A DNA stretch of 64,000 nt from assembly GCA_032717465.1 (NCBI GenBank), contig JAVRFU010003718.1, forward strand, positions 225,556-289,555. Direction: 5' to 3'. The translations under genes and the position numbers were made by a program. Shown in pieces: positions 28,301 through 39,188 of the stretch (the first letter of the stretch is position 1; each line of letters begins with the position of its first letter). The notes beneath the pieces are model-generated. The model saw only the letters and a list, made by a program, of their open reading frames with translations, did no database searches and was not told where the DNA came from. Source of the DNA: Coenobita brevimanus (Eukaryota; Arthropoda; Malacostraca; Decapoda; Coenobitidae).

Positions 28301-31300
28301 AGAAAAATTAACAATATGCCAAAAATCGTACCCGGGACTCTCAGGTGAGAGCCAGGCGGCATACCACTACACCACGACCACATTAAATATAGGTCATGTT
28401 GTCACAATCTTGTAACCAACGTCCCTCCGCCCCCCACTGTCGTCCTGAAGAGGGTGAGTAAACCCCCTGGCACTCGGACAAGTAGATGCTTTTAATCTAT
28501 CCCAAACACTTACGGCAAGTCAGAATGAAGAGGGAACCTGTATTTTTTATACAGGAAAAATTATCAGAAAAATTAACAATATGCCAAAAATCGGACCCGG
28601 AACTCTCAGGTGAGAGCAAGGCGACTTACCATTACACCACGACCAGATAAAATATAGGTCATGTGGTCACAATCTTGTAACCAACGTCCCTCCGCCCCCT
28701 ACTGTCTTCCTGAAGAGGGTGAGTTAACCCTCTGGCACTCGGGCAAGTAGATGCTTTTAATCTATCCCAAACACTTCCGTCAAGCCAGATGAAGAGAGAA
28801 CCTGTATTTTTTACACAGGAAAAATCATCAGAAAAATTAACAATATGCCAAAAATCGGACCCGGGAGTCTCAGGTGAGAGCAAGGCAATATACCACTTCT
28901 CCACGACGAGATAAATTGAAAGTCACGTTGTCACAATCTTGTATCCAACGTCCCTCCGCTCCCCACTGTGGGGCTGAAGCGGGTGAGTTAACCCCCTTGG
29001 ACTCGGGCAAGTAGATGCTATTAATCAATCCCAAATACTTGCGGCAAGTCAGACTGAACAGAGAACTTGTATTTTTTACACAGGAAAAATCATCAGAAAA
29101 ATTAACATACAAAGAATCAAATTCATGACTTCCAGGTGACAGACAATCGACTTACAACTACACCACAACAACACAAACAATTTACAACGTTGTCACAATC
29201 TTGTAACAAACGTCCCTCCGCCCCCTACTGTCGTCCTGAAGAGGGTGAGTTAACCCCCTGGCACTCGGGCAAGTAGATGCTTTTAATTTATCCCAAACAC
29301 TAACCGCAAGTCAGAATGAAAAGAGAACCTGTATTTTTTACACACGAAAAATCATCAGAAAAATTAACAATATACGAAGTATCGAGACCGTGACTTTCAC
29401 ATGAAAAACAAGCGACTTACCTCTACACCACAAGTAAGTATATCGTTGTTACAGTCTTGTAACCAACTACCCTCAGCCCCCCACTGTCGGCCTGAAGATG
29501 GTGAATTAACCCCCTGGCACTCGCGCAAGTAGAATCTTTTATTCTATCTCAAACACTTACGGCAAGTCAGAATGAAGAGAGAACCTGTATTTTTTACACA
29601 GGAAAAATCATCAGAAAAATTAACAATATGCCAAAAATCGGACCCGGGACTCTCAGGTGAGAGCCAGGCCGCATAGCACTACACCACGACCAGATAAAAT
29701 GTAGGTCATGTTGTCACAATCTTGTAACCAACGTCCCTCCGTCCCCCACTGTCGGCCTGAAGCGGGTGAGTTAACTCCCTGGCACTCGGGCAAGTAGATG
29801 CTTTTAATCAATCCCAAATACTTGCGGCAAGTCAAAATGAAGAGAGAACTTGTATTTTTTACACAGGAAAAATCATCAGAAAAATTAACATGCAAAGAAT
29901 AGAACGCATGACTTTCAGGTGATAGACAAGCGACTTACCACTACACCATAACAGCACAATAGCGGTTAGTGTTGTTACAGTCTTGTAAACAACGTCCCTC
30001 CGCCCCCGACTGTCGTCCTGAAGTGGGTGAGTTAACCCCTTGGCACTCGGGCAAGTACATGCTTTTAATCTATCTCAAACACTTACGGCAAGTCAGAATG
30101 AAGAGAGAACCTGAATTTTTTACACAGGAAAAATCATCAGAAAAATTAACTATGCCAAAAATCTGACCCGGGACTCTCAGGTGAGCGCAAGGCAATATAC
30201 CACTCCTCCACGACCAGATAAATTGAAAGTCACGTTGTCACAATCTTGTAACCAACGTCCCTCCGCTCCCCACTGTGGGGCTGAAGAGGGTGAGTTAACC
30301 GTTACCCTGGCACTCGGGCAAGTAGATGCTTTTAATCTATCTCAAACACTTACGGCAAGTCAGAATGAAAAGAGAACCTGTATATTATACACAGGAAAAA
30401 TCATCAGAAACATTAACATACAAATAATCGAACCCAAGATTTTCAGATATTAGGCACGCGACTTACCACTGCACCACAACAGCACGCCTATGAATTTGGT
30501 CACAATCTTGTAACAAACGTCCCTACGGTCCCCACTGTGGGGCTGAAGAGGGTGAGTTAACCGTTACCCTGGCACTCTGGCAAGTAGATGCTTTTAATCT
30601 ATCTCAAACACTTACAGCAAGTCAAAATGAAGAGAGAACCTGTATATTATACACAGGAAAAATCATCAGAAAAATTAACATACAAAGAATCGAACTCAAG
30701 ATTTCTAAAAATTAGACATGCGACTTACCACTGCACCACAACAACACATTTTAGTCACAATCTTGTAATCAAGGTCCCTCCGCCCCCTACTGTCGTCCTA
30801 AAGAGGGTGAGTTAACCCCCTGGCACTCGGGCAAGTAGATGCTTTTAATTTATCCCAAACACTTACGGCAAGTCAGAATGAAAAGAGAACCTGTATTTTT
30901 TACACAGGAAAAATCATCAGAAAAATTAACAATATACGAAGAATCAAGACCGTGACTTTCACGTGAGAGACAAGCAACTTACCACTACACCACAAGTAGG
31001 TAAATATACGTTGCCACAGTCTTGTAACCAACTACACTCAGCTCCCCACTGTCGGCCTGAAGACGGTGAATTAACCCCCTGGCACTCGGGCAAGTAGATG
31101 CTTTTATTCTATCTCAAACACTTACGGCAAGTCAGAATGAAGAGGGAACCTGTATTTTTTACAAAGGAAAAATCATCAGAAAAATTAACAATATGCCAAA
31201 AATCGTACCCGGGACTCTCAGGTGAGAGCCAGGCGGCATACCACTACACCACGAGCACATTAAAATAGGTCATGTTGTCACAATTTTGTAACCGACGTCC

Positions 31301-34300
31301 CTCCGCCCCCCACTGTCGTCCTGAAGAGGGTGAGTAAACCCCCTGGCACTCGGACAAGTAGATGCTTTTAATCTATCCCAAACACTTACGGCAAGTCAGA
31401 ATGAAGAGAGAAACTGTATTTTTTACACAGGGAAAATCAACAGATAAATAAACATACAGAAAATCGAACCCAAGATTTTCAGGTGACAGACACACGACTT
31501 ACCACGACACCACAATTATACAGTTGAATTATCACGTTGTCATAATCTTGTAAACAACGTCCCTCCGCCCTCCACTGTCGTCCTAAGTAGGTGAGTTAAC
31601 CCCTTGGAACTCGGACAAGTAGATGCTTTTAATGTATCTCAAATACTTACGGCAAGTCAGAATGAAGAGGGAACCTGTATTTTTTATACAGGAAAAATTA
31701 TCAGAAAAATTAACAATATACGAAGAATCGACCGTGACTTTCGGGTGAGAGACAAGCGACTTACCAGCACACCAGAACTAGATAAACAGTATATTGAGTT
31801 GTTACAATTTTGTAACCAACGTCCCTCCGCCCCCAACTGTCGGCCTAAAGAGGGTGAGTTAACCCCCTGGCACTCGCGCAAGTAGATGCTTTTAATCTAT
31901 CTCAAGCACTTGCGGCAAGTCAGAATGAACAGAGAACCTGTATTTTTTACACAGGAAAAATCATCAGAAAAATTAATAATATGCCAAAAATCGGACCCGG
32001 AACTCTCAGGTGAGAGCCAGGCGGCATACCATTACACCACGACCAGATTAAATATAGGTCATGTGGTCACAATCTTGTAACCAACGTCCCTCCGCCCCCT
32101 ACTGTCTTTCTGAAGAGGGTGAGTTAACCCTCTGGCACTCGGGCAAGTAGATGCTTTTAATCTATCCCAAACACTTAAGCCAAGTCAGAATGAACAGAGA
32201 ACCTGTATTTTTTACACAGGAAAAATCATCAGAAAAATTAACAATATGCCAAAAATCGGACCCGGGAGTCTCAGGTGAGAGCAAGGCAATATACCACTTC
32301 TCCACGACGAGATAAATTGAAAGTCACGTTGTCACAATCTTGTATCCAACGTCCCTCCGCTCCCCACTGTGGGGCTGAAGCGGGTGAGTTAACCCCCTGG
32401 CACTCGGGCAAGTAGATGCTTTTAATCAATCCCAAATACTTGCGGCAAGTCAGAATGAAGAGAGAACTTGTATTTTTTACACAGGAAAAATCATCAGAAA
32501 AATTAACATACAAAGAATCGAATTCATGACTTCCAGGTGACAGACAATCGACTTACAACTACACCACAACAACACAAACAAGTTACAACGTTGTCACATC
32601 TTGTAACCAACGTCCCTCCGCCCCCTACTGTCGTCCTGAAGAGGGTGAGTTAACCCCCTGGCACTCGGGCAAGTAGATGCTTTTAATTTATCCCAAACAC
32701 TTACGGCAAGTCAGAATGAAAAGAGAACCTGTATTTTTTACACAGGAAAAATCATCAGAAAAATTAACAATATACGAAGAATCGAGACCGTGACTTTCAC
32801 GTGAGAGACAAGCGACTTACCACTACACCACAAGTAGGTAAATATACGTTGTCACAGTCTTGTAACCAACTTCACTCAGCCCCCCACTGTCGGCCTGAAG
32901 ACGGTGAATTAACCCCCTGGCACTCGGGCAAGTAGATGCTTTTATTCTATCTCAAACACTTACGGCAAGTCAGAATGAAGAGAGAACCTGTATTTCTTAC
33001 ACAGGAAAAATCATCAGAAAAATTAACAATATGCCAAAAATCGGACCCGGGACTCTCAGGTGAAAGCCAGGCCGCATAGCACTACACCACGACCAGATAA
33101 AATGTAGGTCATGTGGTCACAATCTTGTAACCAACGTCCCTCCGTCCCCCACTGTCGGCCTGAAGCGGGTCAGTTAACTCCCTGGCACTCGGGCAAGTAG
33201 ATGCTTTTAATCAATCCCAAATACTTGCGGCAAGTCAAAATGAAGAGAGAACTTGTATTTTTTACACAGGAAAAATCATCAGAAAAATTAACATTTCAAG
33301 ATTCGAACGCATGATTTTCAAGTGACAGACAAGCGACTTATCACTGCACTATAACAACACAAAAATTCTAGCGTTGTTACAGTCTTATAAACAACGGCCC
33401 TCCGCCCTCGAGTCTTTTCCTGAAGTGGGTGAGTTAACCCCTTGGCACTCGGGCAAGTACATGCTTTTAATCTATCTCAAACACTTACGGCAAGTCAGAA
33501 TGAAGAGAGAACCTGTATTTTTTACACAGGAAAAATCATCAGAAAAATTAACTATGCCAAAAATCTGACCCGGGACTCTCAGGTGAGCGCAAGGCAATAT
33601 ACCACTCCTCCACGAACAGATAAATTGTAAGTCACGTTGTCACAATCTTGTAACCAACGTCCCTCCGCTCCCCACTGTGGGGCTGAAGAGGGTGAGTTAA
33701 CAGTTACCCTGGCACTCGGGCAAGTAGATGCTTTTAATCTATATCAAACACTTACGGCAAGTCAGAATGAAGAGAGAACCTGTATTTTTTACACAGGAAA
33801 AATCATCAGAAAAATAAATATACAAGGAATCGAACTCATGTTTTCCAGTTATTAGACAGGCGACTTATCACTGCACCACAACAACACAACCATATAAGTT
33901 TTCAGAATCTTGTAACCAACGTCCCTCCGCCCCCTACTGTCGTCCTAAAGACGGTGACTTAACCCCCTGGCACTCGGGCAAGTAGATGCTTTTAATTTAT
34001 CCCAAACACTTACGGCAAGTCAGAATGAAAAGAGAACCTGTATTTTTTACACAGGAAAAATCATCAGAAAAATTAACAATATACGAAGAATCAAGACCGT
34101 GACTTTCACGTGAGAGACAAGCAACTTACCACTACACCACAAGTAGGTAAATATACGTTGCCACAGTCTTGTAACCAACTACACTCAGCCTCCCACTGTC
34201 GGCCTGAAGACGGTGAATTAACCCCCTGGCACTCGGGCAAGTAGATGCTTTTATTCTATCTCAAACACTTACGGCAAGTCAGAATGAAGAGAGAACCTGT

Positions 34301-37300
34301 ATTTTTTATACAGGAAAAATCATCAGAAAAATTAACAATATGCCAAAAATCGTACCCGGGACTCTCAGGTGAGAGCCAGGCGGCATACCACTACACCACG
34401 ACCACATTAAATATAGGTCATGTTGTCACAATCTTGTAACCAACGTCCCTCCGCTCCCCACTGTCGTCCTGAAGAGGGTGAGTAAACCCCCTGGCACTCG
34501 GACAAGTAGATGCTTTTAATCTATCCCAAACACTTACGGCAAGTCAGAATGAAGAGAGAAACTGTATTTTTTACACAGGGAAAATCAACAGATAAATAAA
34601 CATACAGAGAATCGAACCCAAGATTTTCAGGTGACAGACACGCGACTTATCACGACACCACAATTATACAATTCACGTTGTCATAATCTTGTAAACAACG
34701 TCCCTCCGCCCTCCACTGTCGTCCTAAGTCGGTGAGTTAACCCCTTGGAACTCGGGCAAGTAGATGCTTTTAATCTATCTCAAATACTTACGGCAAGTCA
34801 GAATGAAGAGGGAACCTGTATTTTTTATACAGGAAAAATTATCAGAAAAATTAACAATATACGAAGAATCGACCGTGACTTTCGGGTGAGAGACAAGCGA
34901 CTTACCAGCACACCAGAACTAGATAAACAGTATATTGAGTTGTTACAATTTTGTAACCAACGTCCCTCCGCCCCCAACTGTCGGCCTAAAGAGGGTGAGT
35001 TAACCCCCTGGCACTCGCGCAAGTAGATGCTTTTAATCTATCTCAAGCACTTGCGGCAAGTCAGAATGAACAGAGAACCTGTATTTTTTACACAGGAAAA
35101 ATCATCAGAAAAATTAATAATATGCCAAAAATCGGACCCGGAACTCTCAGGTGAGAGCCAGGCGGCATACCATTACACCACGACCAGATTAAATATAGGT
35201 CATGTGGTCACAATCTTGTAACCAACGTCCCTCCGCCCCCTACTGTCTTCCTGAAGAGGGTGAGTTAACCCTCTGGCACTCGGGCAAGTAGATGCTTTTA
35301 ATCTATCCCAAACACTTACGGCAAGTCAGAATGAACAGAGAACCTGTATTTTATACACAGGAAAAATCATCAGAAAAATTAACAATATGCCAAAAATCGG
35401 ACCCGGGAGTCTCAGGTGAGAGCAAGGCAATATACCACTTCTCCACGACGAGATAAATTGAAAGTCACGTTGTCACAATCTTGTATCCAACGTCCCTCCG
35501 CTCCCCACTGTGGGGCTGAAGCGGGTGAGTTAACCCCCTGGCACTCGGGCAAGTAGATGCTTTTAATCAATCCCAAATACTTGCGGCAAGTCAGAATGAA
35601 GAGAGAACTTGTATTTTTTACACAGGAAAAATCATCAGAAAAATTAACATACAAAGAATCGAATTCATGACTTCCAGGTGACAGACAATCGACTTACAAC
35701 TACACCACAACAACACAAACAAGTTACAACGTTGTCACATCTTGTAACCAACGTCCCTCCGCCCCCTACTGTCGTCCTGAAGAGGGTGAGTTAACCCCCT
35801 GGCACTCGGGCAAGTAGATGCTTTTAATTTATCCCAAACACTTACGGCAAGTCAGAATGAAAAGAGAACCTGTATTTTTTACACAGGAAAAATCATCAGA
35901 AAAATTAACAATATACGAAGAATCGAGACCGTGACTTTCACGTGAGAGACAAGCGACTTACCACTACACCACAAGTAGGTAAATATACGTTGTCACAGTC
36001 TTGTAACCAACTTCACTCAGCCCCCCACTGTCGGCCTGAAGACGGTGAATTAACCCCCTGGTACTCGCGCAAGTAGAATCTTTTATTCTATCTCAAACAC
36101 TTACGGCAAGTCAGAATGAAGAGAGAACCTGTATTTTTTACACAGGAAAAATCATCAGAAAAATTAACAATATGCCAAAAATCGGACCCGGGACTCTCAG
36201 GTGAGAGCCAGGCCGCATAGCACTACACCACGACCAGATAAAATGTAGGTCATGTTGTCACATTCTTGTAACCAACGTCCCTCCGTCCCCCACTGTCGGC
36301 CTGAAGCGGGTGAGTTAACTCCCTGGCACTCGGGCAAGTAGATGCTTTTAATCAATCCCAAATACTTGCGGCAAGTCAAAATGAAGAGAGAACTTGTATT
36401 TTTTACACAGGAAAAATCATCAGAAAAATTAACATTTAAAGAATCGAACGCATGACTTCTAAGTGACAGACAAGCGACTTACCACTGCACCATAACAACA
36501 CAAAGAGTCTATGACGTTGTTACATCCTTGTAAACAACGTCCCTCCGCCCTCGACTCTCGTCCTGATGTGGGTGAGTTAACCCCTTGGCACTCGGGCAAG
36601 TACATGCTTTTAATCTATCTCAAACACTTACGGCAAGTCAGAATGAAGAGAGAACCTGAATTTTTTACACAGGAAAAATCATCAGAAAAATTAACTATGC
36701 CAAAAATCTGACCCGGGACTCTCAGGTGAGCGCAAGGCAATATACCACTCCTCCACGACCAGATAAATTGAAAGTCACGTTGTCACAATCTTGTAACCAA
36801 CGTCCCTCCGCTCCCCACTGTGGGGCTGAAGAGGGTGAGTTAACCGTTACCCTGGCACTCGGGCAAGTAGATGCTTTTAATCTATCTCAAACACTTACGG
36901 CAAGTCAGAATGAAGAGAGAACCTGTATTTTTTATACAGAAAAAATTATCAGAAAAATTAACAATATACGAAGAATCGACCGTGACTTTCGGGTGAGAGA
37001 CAAGCGACTTACCAGCACACCAGAACTAGATAAACAGTATATTGAGTTGTCACAATCTTGTAACCAACGTCCCTCCGCCCCCCACTGTCAGCCTGAAGAG
37101 AGTGAGTTAACCCCCTGGCACTCGCGCAAGTAGATGGTTTTAATTTATCTCAAACACTTGCGGCAAGTCAGAATGAACAGAGAACCTGTATTCTTTACAC
37201 AGGAAAAATCATCAGAAAAATTAATAATATGCCAAAAATCGGACCCGGAACTCTCAGGTGAGAGCCAGGCGGCATACCACTACACCACGACCAGATTAAA

Positions 37301-37430
37301 TATAGGTCATGTGGTCACAGTCTTGTAACCAACGTCCCTCCGCCCCCTACTGTCTTCCTGAAGAGGGTGAGTTAACCCCCTGGCACTCGGCCAAGTAGAT
37401 GCTTTTAATGTATCCCAAACTATTACGTCA
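22341..37430. repeat. HOR variants: deletions, an insertion and hybrid monomers
   Basis: HOR order is disturbed here. The anchor at 23003 is followed by the same type only 2078 bp later at 25081, an 8-monomer unit. The type starting gtgagcgcaagg goes 27558 to 30181 (2623 bp, 10 monomers), 30181 to about 33582 (about 3400 bp, 13 monomers) and about 33582 to 36726 (normal 12). Hybrid monomers mark the joints: about 24421 mixes two types, about 28520-28640 joins the gaagagggaacctg type to the gacccggaactctc type and omits the one between, about 30490-30590 adds an extra monomer, and about 36900-36980 fuses the gtgagcgcaagg type to a type normally several positions later. These are the products expected of unequal exchange. 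Confidence 0.8.
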
Positions 37431-38290
37431 AGTCAAAATGAAGAGAGAACCTGTATTTTTTACACAGGAAAAATCATCAGAAAAATTAACAATATAAGAA
37501 GAATCGAAACCGTGACTCTTCGGTGACAGACAAGCGACTTACCACTTCACCACAAGTAAATAACCAACAATAGACGTTGTCACAATTTTGTAATCAACGT
37601 CTCTCCGCCCCACACTGTCAGAATGAAGAGGGTGAGTTAACCCCCTGGCACTCGCGCAAGTAGATGCTTTTAATCTATCCCAAACACTTGCGGCAAGTCA
37701 GAATGAAGAGAGAACCTGTATTTTTTACACAGGAAAAATCATCAGAAAAATTAACAACATACGAAGAACCGAACCCATGAATTTCAGTTGGGAGACAAGC
37801 GACTTAATATTACACCACAACTAGATAAACGCGTTGTTACAATCATGTAACCAACGTCTCTCCGCTCTCCACTGTCGTCCTGAAGAGGGTGAGTTAACCC
37901 CTTGGCACTCTGGCAAGTAGATGCTTTTAATCTATCTAAGACACTTGCGGCAAGTCAGAATGAAGAGAGAACCTGTATTTTTTACACAGGAAAAATCATC
38001 AGAAAAATTAACAATATGCCAAAAACCGGACCCGGGACTCTCAGGTGAGCGCAAGGCAATATACCACTCCTCCACGACCAGATAAATTGAAAGTCACGTT
38101 GTCACAATCTTGTAACCAACGTCCCTCCGCTCCCCACTGTGGGGCTGAAGCGGGTGAGTTAACCCCCTGGCACTCGGACAAGTAGATGCTTTTAATCTCT
38201 CCCAAACACTTACGGCAAGTCAGAATGAAAAGAGAACCTGTATTTTTTACACAGGAAAAATCATCAGAAAAATTAACAATATACGAAGAC
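37430..38290. repeat. Diverged right edge of the satellite array
   Basis: The last three to four monomers carry changes not seen in the HOR core, for example agaatcgaaaccgtgactcttc, cgccccacactgtcagaatg and gacttaatattacaccac, and the next gtgagcgcaagg monomer comes only about 1320 bp after the one at 36726. Recognisable monomer sequence stops at about 38287-38290 (atacgaag), part-way through the tRNA-like block, and is replaced without spacer by the coding sequence of a transposase. Greater divergence at an array edge than in its core is the usual pattern when homogenisation works by unequal exchange. Confidence 0.75.
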
Positions 38291-39160
38291 ATGAGTGATG
38301 GCAGTGATGACGAGTGCTCTTTTTTAGCAACTGCAGAAGCTGATGCTCCTGGTACTCTCTGGTATGATTTGAGAGCTGCTATCACATCCACCAATATGAA
38401 CACAGTTCAGGTGGATGCTGTACTTTCTGCCCTCCACAAACATGAAAAGCTTAGTGGGAAGCTGCCAAAGTCTGCTAAGACCCTTTGCAGAGCCACCTAT
38501 ACAGCCGTAACTCCTGGCATCAGAAGTTTATCAGGACATGATTACTACAACTTTGGACTGGAGGCCCAGCTGCAGTTTTATTTAGGGCTTTATCCGGAGA
38601 GTCATCTTCAAAAGTTGGATACCGTGCTGATCATGATAAATAATGATGGTCTGCCGTTATTCAAGAGTAATAGTGTGTCTGCATGGCCTGTACTTGTTTG
38701 TATTTCGAATATCAAACCAAGGAAAGTGTTTCCAGTGATAGTAACTACTGGACCAGGGAAACCATGTGACCTGGAGTACCTGGAGGATTTCACCACTGAA
38801 CTTAGGCATCTGATCGACAATGGATTGAACTTTCATGGTAAGAACTTCCCAGTTGGTGTTAATGCTGCAGTGTGTGATGCACCAGCTAGAGCTCTAGTGA
38901 AGCATGTCAAACAATACTCATCAAAGTTTGGGTGTGACCAGTGTGAAAGCATGGGGTTCCATGATGGCCAAAGAATGACATGGCCTCGAACTTGGAAACT
39001 ACCACTCAGGACGGATGCCAGCTTCAGAGCTAAGTCCCAGAGAGATCACCACAGGTCTGACGGCAAAGACAGTCCTTTCTTAAAGCTAGATATTGATATG
39101 GTAAATGCTTTCCCTCCAGATTTTATGCACCAAGGAGGAGGATGTATGAAGAAGTTGTTA
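38291..39160 (+). pseudogene. Transposase, N-terminal part (CACTA/En-Spm-like, tentative)
   Basis: An open frame of 290 residues from the ATG at 38291; the frame stays open upstream into the satellite for 35 more codons, but those are satellite sequence. Residues 1-60 are acidic and then helical, followed by LPKSAKTL (58-65), DGLPLFKS (119-126), a YLEDF segment (163-167), CDAPARA (195-201), GCDQCE (214-219) and a DMV..FPPDFMH block (269-280). This series matches, from memory, a large family of invertebrate transposases resembling plant CACTA/En-Spm transposases; the superfamily name is tentative. After residue 290 (KKLL) the frame runs into the simple-repeat tail of an inserted retrotransposon; the gene resumes at 41044. 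No terminal inverted repeat was found, and the satellite touches the start codon, so the element's left end is missing. Confidence 0.75.
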
Positions 39161-39188
39161 TCTATCTATCTATCTATTGCCAGACGCC

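Larger units (their letters stand above)
1..38290 (-). repeat. tRNA-like satellite array, ~262-bp monomer, 12-mer higher-order repeat
   Basis: Continuous head-to-tail array running off the left edge of the window. Anchors such as ttgtaaccaacgtccctccg recur about every 262 bp (about 159, 419, 674, 939, 1204, 1466, 1727, 1993, 2258, 2518, 2780, 3041, then 3303). Monomers within one period differ clearly from each other, but the twelfth-next monomer is nearly identical, so the array is a higher-order repeat of about 3.14 kb. Each monomer has, on the minus strand, a ~57-bp tRNA-like block; on the plus strand it also has a conserved hairpin (CCTGT, T-rich loop, ACAGG), a GC-richer stretch and a gttgtcacaatcttg segment. 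The many short open frames in both strands are by-products of the periodicity and do not form a common protein. Strand is given as the orientation of the tRNA-like block. A centromeric or pericentromeric role is possible but unproven. Confidence 0.95.

Noticed and set aside
1..38290. CRISPR array (regular repeats with short variable segments)
   Set aside because: Monomers of 262 bp are far longer than CRISPR repeats, the variable patches are 8-10 nt, monomer types recur in HOR order, and the sequence is eukaryotic.
1..38290. Cluster of functional tRNA genes
   Set aside because: The tRNA-like blocks lack closed acceptor stems, the T-stem is decayed and anticodon stems often do not pair; A- and B-box-like segments alone do not make a tRNA gene.
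1..38290. 5S rRNA or histone tandem repeat
   Set aside because: No 5S internal control region or histone coding sequence was recognised in the monomer.
38186..38290. Start of the transposase at 38186 (35 residues upstream of MSDGSDD)
   Set aside because: The upstream residues are the ordinary satellite frame found throughout the array; ATG at 38291 is the first after satellite sequence ends.
139..38403. Dozens of 60-135 residue open frames repeated through the first 38 kb
   Set aside because: They come from the satellite periodicity, occur in several frames of both strands, overlap one another, and change or stop with small indels; no constraint on a protein is visible.
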